NCBI GenBank assembly: GCA_947488615.1 | Contig: CANKZU010000007.1 | Span: 124,001-188,000, forward strand | Length of the DNA stretch: 64,000 nt | Reading direction: 5' to 3' | Origin: an uncultured Aurantimonas sp. | GTDB taxonomy: Bacteria; Pseudomonadota; Alphaproteobacteria; Rhizobiales; Rhizobiaceae | Part shown: positions 55,449 to 64,000 of the stretch, in pieces | How positions within the stretch are numbered: the stretch's first letter is position 1 | Layout of the letters: each line of letters opens with the position of its first letter | Program-made: the position numbers and the translations under genes | The notes under the pieces: generated by a model | What the model saw: only the letters and a program-made list of their open reading frames with translations | What the model was told of the DNA's origin: nothing | Database searches by the model: none

Positions 55449-55459
55449 CATAGATAGAA
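55441..55459 (-). promoter_or_regulatory. Partial protospacer and PAM for the crRNA-like RNA
   Basis: On the minus strand TTC (55459-55457) is followed by TATCTATGTCAAGCGA (55456-55441). It matches the pseudo-spacer at positions 1-5, 8 and 10-16, including most of the seed. It covers the plus-strand TTGACA box just ahead of cas5c; a full-length R-loop would reach the minus-strand TTGACT box. Cascade bound here could block both. Confidence 0.6.
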
Positions 55460-55479
55460 GAAGGATAGCAGATAGATTT

Positions 55480-56172
55480 ATGACCTACGGTATCCGCCTG
55501 CATCTCTCAGGTCCTTTCGCCTGCTTCACGCGCCCGGAAATGAAGGTCGAGCGCGTCTCCTACGACGTGATGACGCCGTCGGCGGCGCGCGGCATCCTGG
55601 AGGCGATCCACTGGAAGCCGGCGATCCGCTGGGTGATCGACGAAATCCACGTCTTGAAGCCGATCTGCTACCGCTCGATCCGGCGCAACGAGGTCGGCCA
55701 CAAGGCGTCGGCCCGCAATGCTCGGACGGCTATGAACCGCGGCAGTCTGGAAGGGCTTGGCATCGTCGTTGACGAGGACCGTCAGCAGCGGGCCGCGACG
55801 GTGCTGGTCGACGTCGCCTATGTCATCGCCGCGCATTTCGAGATGACCGAGAAGGCCGGCGCGGAGGACAGCGAGGGCAAGCATCTCGACATGTTCAAGC
55901 GGCGGGCGGCGAATGGCCAGTGCTTCCACCAGCCCTGCCTTGGCACCCGCGAGTTCGACGCCCGCTTCGCGTTGGTGCCTCACGACTCTCCGATACCGGA
56001 GCCCGAGGAAAAATCCGCCGATCTCGGCTTCGGAGCCCCGCGCGATCTCGGCTTCATGCTGTGGGACATCGACCACCAGGCGGAAGGCCGACCATCGCTG
56101 TTTTTCCGTGCAAAGCTCCAGAACGGCGTGATGGCGGTGCCGCGGCCCGGCTCCCCAGAGGTGCTTCGATGA
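55480..56172 (+). CDS. cas5c: Cas5c (Cas5d), crRNA-processing Cascade subunit
   Basis: The 230-aa protein has the RAMP-type N-terminus YGIRLHLSGPFACFTRPEMKVERVSYDVMTPSAARGILEAIHW, characteristic of type I-C Cas5. In this subtype Cas5c replaces Cas6: it cuts the repeat and stays on the 5' handle. It opens the second cas transcription unit after the structured gap. Its stop overlaps the cas8c start (ATGA). Confidence 0.95.
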   Translation: MTYGIRLHLSGPFACFTRPEMKVERVSYDVMTPSAARGILEAIHWKPAIRWVIDEIHVLKPICYRSIRRNEVGHKASARNARTAMNRGSLEGLGIVVDEDRQQRAATVLVDVAYVIAAHFEMTEKAGAEDSEGKHLDMFKRRAANGQCFHQPCLGTREFDARFALVPHDSPIPEPEEKSADLGFGAPRDLGFMLWDIDHQAEGRPSLFFRAKLQNGVMAVPRPGSPEVLR

Positions 56173-57923
56173 CCATCCTCGCCTCGCTGGTCAAAGCCTA
56201 TGAGCGGCTGCCGGGAGCGCAAATGCCCGGCTATGCGATGCAGAAGATCGGCGTGCTCATCGGCTTAAACCGGGACGGCTCAGTCGCGAACGTGACCGAC
56301 CTGCGCGAGGGCGACGGAAAGAAGCGAACCGCGCCGCTGCTGGCCGTGCCGCAACCGGTCAAGCGCACCTCGGGCATCGCGCCCAACACGCTGTGGGACA
56401 AAACAGCCTATGTGCTGGGAGCGACCGCCGGCTCCGGCAAGCGCACGGCTCAGGAGCATGAGGCCTTCGTCGCACTCCACCGGCGGCTATTGGCCGGTTC
56501 GGACGATCCTGGCCTTGTCGCATTGCTGCGTTTCCTCGACGCCTGGACACCGGAGATGTTCGCCGCGCCAAACTTCGCCGACGACATGCGGGACGAAAAC
56601 GTCGCGTTCGCGCTGGAGGAGGAGCGTCTTCGGAAGATTTACCTGCATGACAGGGCTGCCGCTCGCGCGCTTGTGGCTGCGGGGGATTCAGCGGATCAAG
56701 GCTCCACGGCCATCTGCCTCATCACGGGGAGACGTGGCCCGATCGCCCAGCTTCACCCCTCGATCAAGGGGGTCTGGGGCGGCCAGACGGCAGGCGGTTC
56801 GATCGTCTCCTTCAATCTTGACGCCTTCGAATCCTACGGACACTCGCAGGGCGGAAACGCTCCGGTTTCCCCGCGTGCCGCCGAGGCCTACACAGGCGCG
56901 CTCAACCATTTTCTTACCCGTGACAGCGGCCATCGCATCCAGATCGGTGACGCTTCCACCGTCTTCTGGGCCGACGCGTCGGACGCCGAGATGGCGGAAC
57001 TCGCGGAAGGCGTATTCGGCGCCATGTTCGCCGAAGAAGCTGTCGATGAAGTAGCGGAGGCGAAAAAGGTCGGCATCGTCCTGGAGCGTATCCGGCGGGG
57101 CGAGCGACTGGATGATTTCGCGCCGGGACTCGAGGCCGGTGTGCGATTTCACATCCTCGGCCTCGCGCCCAATGCCGCGCGCGTTTCCATCCGCTTCTGG
57201 TTCGAGGACGATTTCGGCCGGCTGGCGGAGAATTACCGTCGCTTCAGCGAGGAGATGCAGATCGAGCCGCCACCGCGTGAGCCCCACCCGGCGCTGTGGA
57301 AATATCTTCTCGAAACCGCCTCCCAGCACAAGCGGGAGAATGTGCCGCCGAATCTGGCTGGCGAATGGATGCGCGCGATCCTGACCGGCACGCGCTATCC
57401 GATGACATTGCTCGCCACCGTGCTGATGCGCATGCGGGCGGATAAGTCCGTGAACGCCATGCGCGTCGCCATCCTCAAGGCGCTGCTCATCCGCAACTTC
57501 AGGAAGGAGGTCCCCGTGTCGCTCGACCCGGATCACACTAACAAGGGCTATCTGCTCGGGCGGCTCTTTGCCACTTACGAGCAAACCCAGTCGGCCGCGC
57601 TCGGCCGAAACGTAAACGCCACGATCAAGGACAAGTTCTACGGCGCGGCGTCGGCCCAGCCCCGCAAGGTCTTTTCGCTGCTGGATAAGGGGTCGGCCAA
57701 CCACCTGTCCAAGGTCGGCAAGCAGTCGCCGGGCTACCGCGTCAATCTGGAGCGGGCGATTGGCGTTATCATGGAGCGGATGGCACCCGGGGAAAATCCC
57801 TTTCCGGCCTCGCTGTCCGCCGAGGATCAGGCGCTCTTCGGCCTCGGCTACTACCACCAGCGCAACGAATTTTTCCGCAAGAAGATTGACCCGACCACCG
57901 AGGGGGACGCCAAGAATGACTGA
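56169..57923 (+). CDS. cas8c: Cas8c, large subunit of type I-C Cascade
   Basis: The 584-aa protein starts TILASLVKAYERLPGAQMPGYAMQKIGVLI and contains CLITGRRGPIAQLHPSIKGVWGGQ and LLETASQHKRENVPPNLAGEWMRAILTG, as in Cas8c/Csd1. It recognises the PAM and, through an internal start in many systems, also provides the small Cas11 subunit. An internal start for Cas11c near the C-terminal third is likely but cannot be fixed here. It overlaps cas5c by four bases and cas7c by eight. Confidence 0.95.
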   Translation: MTILASLVKAYERLPGAQMPGYAMQKIGVLIGLNRDGSVANVTDLREGDGKKRTAPLLAVPQPVKRTSGIAPNTLWDKTAYVLGATAGSGKRTAQEHEAFVALHRRLLAGSDDPGLVALLRFLDAWTPEMFAAPNFADDMRDENVAFALEEERLRKIYLHDRAAARALVAAGDSADQGSTAICLITGRRGPIAQLHPSIKGVWGGQTAGGSIVSFNLDAFESYGHSQGGNAPVSPRAAEAYTGALNHFLTRDSGHRIQIGDASTVFWADASDAEMAELAEGVFGAMFAEEAVDEVAEAKKVGIVLERIRRGERLDDFAPGLEAGVRFHILGLAPNAARVSIRFWFEDDFGRLAENYRRFSEEMQIEPPPREPHPALWKYLLETASQHKRENVPPNLAGEWMRAILTGTRYPMTLLATVLMRMRADKSVNAMRVAILKALLIRNFRKEVPVSLDPDHTNKGYLLGRLFATYEQTQSAALGRNVNATIKDKFYGAASAQPRKVFSLLDKGSANHLSKVGKQSPGYRVNLERAIGVIMERMAPGENPFPASLSAEDQALFGLGYYHQRNEFFRKKIDPTTEGDAKND

Positions 57924-58869
57924 TCTCACCAACCGCTACGACTTCGTGCTCGTCTTCGATGTCGCCAATGGCAACCCGAACGGCGATCCCGACGCCGGCA
58001 ATCTGCCGCGCCTCGACCCGGAAACCAATCACGGTCTGGTCTCCGATGTCAGCCTGAAGCGCAAGGTTCGCAACTATGTGGAATTCGCCCACGATGGCAC
58101 AGCGGGCTGTAACATCTACGTTCAGGAGGGCGCGATCCTCAACGAGAAGCATCGCGAGGCATACAAGACCATCCGGCCCGATAACGAGAAGGTCGCCAAG
58201 GAAAAGTCGCTGAATCCGCAAAACGACGAAGAAGCTATCAGGCTGCGCCGTTTCATGTGCGACAACTTCTTTGACGTCCGTACCTTCGGAGCCGTGATGT
58301 CGACCGGCATCAATTGCGGACAGGTGCGCGGCCCCGTGCAGATAACTTTTGCCCGGTCGATCGAGCCGATCGTGCCGCAGGAGATCACCATCACCCGCAT
58401 GGCGGCCACCAACGAGGCGGAAAAGAAAAAGCGCGCGGAAGGAAGCGAGGACGGGAACGACAGAACAGACAATCGGACAATGGGCCGCAAGCATATCGTG
58501 CCCTATGGTCTCTATCGCGCCCATGGATTCATTTCCGCCAAGCTGGCCGAGCGCACCGGCTTTTCCGACGCCGATCTCAACCTCCTGTTTGAGGCGCTGG
58601 AGACGATGTTCGAGCACGACCGCTCCGCCGCGCGCGGCGAGATGGCCTCGCGCAAACTGATCGTCTTCAAGCACGATAACGCCCTCGGCAAAGCGCCCGC
58701 CCACTCCCTGTTCGACCGGGTCAGGATCGGACGCAATATCGACAGCGAGTTTCGCGAGATTGACGACCGGCTCGACAATTATCCGCCGGCTCGCAAATTC
58801 GCGGACTACAAGATCGAGATCGATCGCGAGAACCTGCCGGACGGCGTCGAGATCATCGAGCGGCTGTAA
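57916..58869 (+). CDS. cas7c: Cas7c (Csd2), Cascade backbone subunit
   Basis: The 317-aa protein begins TNRYDFVLVFDVANGNPNGDPDAGNLPR, the signature of Csd2-type Cas7, and contains DVRTFGAVMSTG and RKHIVPYGLYRAHGFISAKLAE. Several copies coat the crRNA. ATG 57916 lies within the end of cas8c. The linker near residues 170-195 is unusually charged (AEKKKRAEGSEDGNDR). Confidence 0.96.
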   Translation: MTDLTNRYDFVLVFDVANGNPNGDPDAGNLPRLDPETNHGLVSDVSLKRKVRNYVEFAHDGTAGCNIYVQEGAILNEKHREAYKTIRPDNEKVAKEKSLNPQNDEEAIRLRRFMCDNFFDVRTFGAVMSTGINCGQVRGPVQITFARSIEPIVPQEITITRMAATNEAEKKKRAEGSEDGNDRTDNRTMGRKHIVPYGLYRAHGFISAKLAERTGFSDADLNLLFEALETMFEHDRSAARGEMASRKLIVFKHDNALGKAPAHSLFDRVRIGRNIDSEFREIDDRLDNYPPARKFADYKIEIDRENLPDGVEIIERL

Positions 58870-58874
58870 CGGCG

Positions 58875-59582
58875 ATGGACGCGGACGATCCGGCAGCCGC
58901 CGCGGGGCCGGCCTCGCCGAGCGAGACCGCACCCGACCCCATCCCTCTCTCTGCGCTGCAGCATGCAGTCTATTGCCTGCGGCAGGCTGCGCTCATTCAT
59001 CTGGAACGGATGTGGGCGGAGAACCGCTTCACTGCCGAGGGGCATGTGCTGCATATCGCCGCCGACCGGCCCGGCCACCGCCGCATCAAGGGCGTACGGC
59101 GGGTCTCCGCCCTCCCCCTCGCCAGTGCCCGGCTCGGCATTGCCGGCGTCGCCGATCTCGTCGAGTTCCATGCTGGGAACGAAGCCGGATCGGACATCGA
59201 GACCGCCTATCCGGTCGAATTCAAGCGCGGCAAGACGAAGCTCCATCGCGCCGACGAGGTGCAGCTCTGCGCGCAGGCCCTGTGCCTCGAAGAGATGACC
59301 GGAGCGCCCGTAACGGAAGGCGCGCTGTTCTACGGCGAGACCAAGCGGCGCGTCGCGGTGCCGTTTACCCCTGAGTTGCGGGCGCTCACCGAGGAGACCG
59401 TCGCCGCATTGCGCGAGGTATTCTCCACTGGCGTGACGCCGCCGCCGACGCCGCTGATCAGTCGGTGCCGGGCCTGTTCGCTCGCTGAGCTCTGCCGGCC
59501 CAAGGCGGTGGCTCGGCCGGCCGCCGCTTTTCGGCGCCGGATGGTCGAAACGCTTTCCGACGAGAGTCCGGCGCAGCCATGA
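58875..59582 (+). CDS. cas4: Cas4 nuclease of the adaptation module
   Basis: The 235-aa RecB-type exonuclease trims prespacers and selects PAMs with Cas1-Cas2. Catalytic residues D94, E115 and K117 are visible (GVADLVEF, YPVEFKRGK). The four iron-sulfur cysteines are C34, C198, C201 and C207. It overlaps the cas1 start by four bases. The N-terminal 20 residues are a non-conserved Ala/Pro extension. Confidence 0.94.
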   Translation: MDADDPAAAAGPASPSETAPDPIPLSALQHAVYCLRQAALIHLERMWAENRFTAEGHVLHIAADRPGHRRIKGVRRVSALPLASARLGIAGVADLVEFHAGNEAGSDIETAYPVEFKRGKTKLHRADEVQLCAQALCLEEMTGAPVTEGALFYGETKRRVAVPFTPELRALTEETVAALREVFSTGVTPPPTPLISRCRACSLAELCRPKAVARPAAAFRRRMVETLSDESPAQP

Positions 59583-60613
59583 AGAAGCTGCTCAACACCC
59601 TCTATGTGACCACCGAGGGCGCGGTCCTCCGCAAGGACGGCGAGAATCTGGTGGCTGTGGTGGACGGTGAGGAACGCGCTCGCGTGCCGCTGCACATGCT
59701 CGCCTCGGTCGTTGTTTTCGGCGCTATCACCGTGTCGCCGGCCCTGATCGGCGCCGCTGCGGCGGCCGGCATCACGCTGACGCTGCTCGACCGGGTCGGC
59801 CGATTTCAGGCGCGGATCGAGGGTCCGGTCGCCGGCAACGTGCTCCTGCGTCGCGCCCAGTATCGCGCCTCGGACAAGCCGGAAGAGATCGTCCGCTCGC
59901 TCGTCATCGGCAAGATCGCCAATCAGCGCACGGTGCTGATGCGGGCGCTTCGCGACTATGGCGGTGAATATCAACCCGACGACCGCGTCGCGATCGAGAC
60001 GGTGGTCGAGCGCCTGGCGCGGATAGTGCGTCGGGTAGAGCTTTCTGACGACACGCTGGAGCGGCTGCGTGGCTCGGAAGGCGAAGCCGCCAATCTCTAT
60101 TTTTCCGTCTTCGATCATCTGATCCGGGCGCCCGAGCCCGAGATGCGCTGGCGCGGCCGCTCGCGCCGACCGCCGCTCGATCCGGTCAACGCGCTACTGT
60201 CGTTTCTCTATACGCTGCTGACCCATGACTGCCGCAGCGCCGCCGAAAGCGTCGGCCTGGACCCTGCGGTCGGATTTCTTCACCGCGACCGGCCGGGGCG
60301 GCCAAGCCTGGCGCTCGATCTGATGGAGGAGCTTCGTCCGGCGCTGGCCGACCGTCTCGTTCTGTCGCTCGTCAATCGACGTCAGGTGATCGCCCGCGAT
60401 TTCACGAAACGCGAGGGGGGCGCCGTGATGCTATCGGACGACGCCCGCCGGACCGTGCTGACGGCTTGGCAGGAGCGCAAGAAGCAGGAACGCACGCATC
60501 CGTTCCTCCAGGAAACGGCTCCGCTCGGCCTCGTTGCCTTTTTGCAGGCACAAATGCTCGCCCGCCATCTGCGCGGCGACCTCGACGCCTATCCACCCTG
60601 GTTCTGGAAATAG
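59579..60613 (+). CDS. cas1: Cas1 integrase (type I-C)
   Basis: The 344-aa protein starts MKKLLNTLYVTTEGAVLRKDGENL and has the metal-binding residues expected of Cas1: a Glu in RGSEGEAAN (about 167-169), H235 in FLHRDRPG, and Asp247/Glu250 in LALDLMEELRP. It inserts new spacers at the leader end of the array. All key residues are present, consistent with recent adaptation. Confidence 0.96.
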   Translation: MKKLLNTLYVTTEGAVLRKDGENLVAVVDGEERARVPLHMLASVVVFGAITVSPALIGAAAAAGITLTLLDRVGRFQARIEGPVAGNVLLRRAQYRASDKPEEIVRSLVIGKIANQRTVLMRALRDYGGEYQPDDRVAIETVVERLARIVRRVELSDDTLERLRGSEGEAANLYFSVFDHLIRAPEPEMRWRGRSRRPPLDPVNALLSFLYTLLTHDCRSAAESVGLDPAVGFLHRDRPGRPSLALDLMEELRPALADRLVLSLVNRRQVIARDFTKREGGAVMLSDDARRTVLTAWQERKKQERTHPFLQETAPLGLVAFLQAQMLARHLRGDLDAYPPWFWK

Positions 60614-60622
60614 GAAGGCGCC

Positions 60623-60913
60623 ATGCTCGTCTTGGTCACCTATGACGTCAGCACCATCGATTCCGGCGGCGCGAGGCGCCTCCGCCGGGTCGCCAAGGCC
60701 TGCCGCGACTTTGGCCAGCGGGTGCAGTTCTCGGTCTTCGAAATCGAGGTCGACCCGGCGCAATGGACGATGCTCAAGGCGCGGCTCGAAGCCATCATCA
60801 ATGCCGAAACGGACAGTCTGCGCTACTATCACCTCGGCGCGAACTGGCGGCGCAAGGTCGAGCATGTCGGCGCCAAGCCCGCTGCGGATCTCGGCGGGCC
60901 GCTCATCGTGTGA
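60623..60913 (+). CDS. cas2: Cas2, adaptation subunit
   Basis: The 96-aa ferredoxin-like protein begins [42 protein letters not shown], the canonical Cas2 pattern with the conserved Asp in TYDVST. It bridges two Cas1 dimers. It follows cas1 by 9 bases and precedes the leader and array. Confidence 0.96.
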   Translation: MLVLVTYDVSTIDSGGARRLRRVAKACRDFGQRVQFSVFEIEVDPAQWTMLKARLEAIINAETDSLRYYHLGANWRRKVEHVGAKPAADLGGPLIV

Positions 60914-61121
60914 CAAGGCCCTCTCAAGAGGTGCCTCGCAGGTGCGCGAACCCCAAGCGTGACGGCAAAGTGCGGCCGGTTCGCGCCCGCGCCAGCTCTT
61001 TGACATTGTTGAAGAAATGAAAACGGCGTCCGGACGGCTGACGACAAGGATACTACGTCTATCCAGACTTCGCACTTTGGTCGGCCTTTTCCCCGGCCAA
61101 ACAAGACGATAGCAATAGGCG
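60914..61121 (+). promoter_or_regulatory. CRISPR leader
   Basis: The 208-base region between cas2 and the first repeat should hold the array promoter and the Cas1-Cas2 recognition site. TTGACA occurs at 61000-61005, but no good -10 box lies at the right distance. A perfect 10-bp palindrome CGTCCGGACG follows at about 61027-61036. Confidence 0.7.
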
Positions 61122-63652
<2,531 letters not shown>

Positions 63653-64000
63653 ATCTTCGGCGGGTTCGCTTCTAACAACGGGGAGCGGCGTATGCTCGTC
63701 ATAGTGCTATGGCGTAGACGTAGTGCTCATCTTCATCAGTCACGGCCCGCCATCGCCGCCGATTGCGCGCCATGGCGCGATATTCTTCGCCATGACTGCA
63801 CGAATTGCGCCGATTGCCGCGCTGGATGTCTTGGACGTGAGCTTCTTATTGAGGGGCCAATACGTCGATCAGTTGTCGGGTTCGGCGATCCTCTCACCTG
63901 TTCCCCGAAAAACTCTCATTCAAACCGTATGAAAAAACGGAGGGCACATCACGTCGTTGAGCATTATCTGAGAGCGCCTCTCTGATTGGGGTCGTTGTGG
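63653..64000. other. Region after the CRISPR array
   Basis: No supported gene is seen. No degenerate terminal repeat was recognised. A 69-codon ORF at 63723-63932 has no clear start signal or recognisable product. Confidence 0.4.

Noticed and set aside
55920..57923. Longer cas8c frame starting at 55920.
   Set aside because: The first 83 codons overlap cas5c in another frame; ATG 56169 with the ATGA overlap and the family N-terminus is the real start.
61000..61028. TTGACA in the leader as the -35 box of the array promoter.
   Set aside because: The sequence at the expected -10 position (ACGGCG) does not resemble a promoter; recorded only as part of the leader.
63723..63932. 69-codon ORF after the array.
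   Set aside because: No ribosome-binding site or recognisable protein pattern; composition fits chance.

Overview
The window is high-GC chromosomal DNA from an alphaproteobacterium, most likely of the order Hyphomicrobiales (Rhizobiales). This is judged from the rimM-trmD-rplS and sdhCDA gene orders, the protein flavour and a Ti/RSF1010-type transfer region. The genus cannot be fixed from the sequence alone.

Positions 1-25000 are mostly core genome: a truncated PAS-GGDEF protein, a NYN-domain protein with its own promoter and structured leader, rimM-(ABM)-trmD-rplS, an XRE regulator, a CPA1 antiporter, leuC, a membrane GGDEF protein, sdhCDA, a VapD-like gene broken by an in-frame amber codon, an APP1-type phosphatase, queE-queC, sdhB (about 4.3 kb from sdhCDA), a SleB-type hydrolase, a PhoD-like phosphatase and an RlpA-like protein. 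Positions 23000-43500 form an envelope and signalling region. It holds two deacetylase-like genes, four glycosyltransferases, two class III cyclases and a DppBC-type importer (binding protein and permeases on one strand, double ATPase on the other). It also has an operon joining an ABC exporter with degraded ATPase motifs, a cyclic-nucleotide-binding protein, an MBL-fold hydrolase and a cyclase.

At 43946 a tRNA-Ser(CGA) marks the left edge of an integrated mobile element. A large serine recombinase on the minus strand ends abnormally by reading through the tRNA. Behind it lie a GNAT toxin/DUF1778 antitoxin pair in the same overlapping operon, an AlpA-like regulator, a TraA relaxase, a recognisable oriT, TraC/TraD-like genes, an XRE regulator and an IS transposase remnant. 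No second copy of the tRNA end was found, so the right border is unknown.

Positions 52865-63652 carry a complete type I-C CRISPR-Cas locus, cas3-cas5c-cas8c-cas7c-cas4-cas1-cas2, followed by 39 identical 32-bp repeats with 38 spacers. The most interesting item is the 326-bp gap between cas3 and cas5c. On the minus strand it holds a degenerate copy of the CRISPR repeat followed by a pseudo-spacer. The first 16 nt of that pseudo-spacer match, at 13 positions, a site next to a TTC PAM-like triplet just upstream of cas5c. The site sits in an inverted repeat whose two arms each carry an outward-facing TTGAC(A/T) box. A 27-codon ORF with a good ribosome-binding site lies between the two. This has the architecture of a crRNA-like regulatory RNA (CreA/CreR type) that would direct Cascade to its own cas promoter and/or to a small toxin gene.
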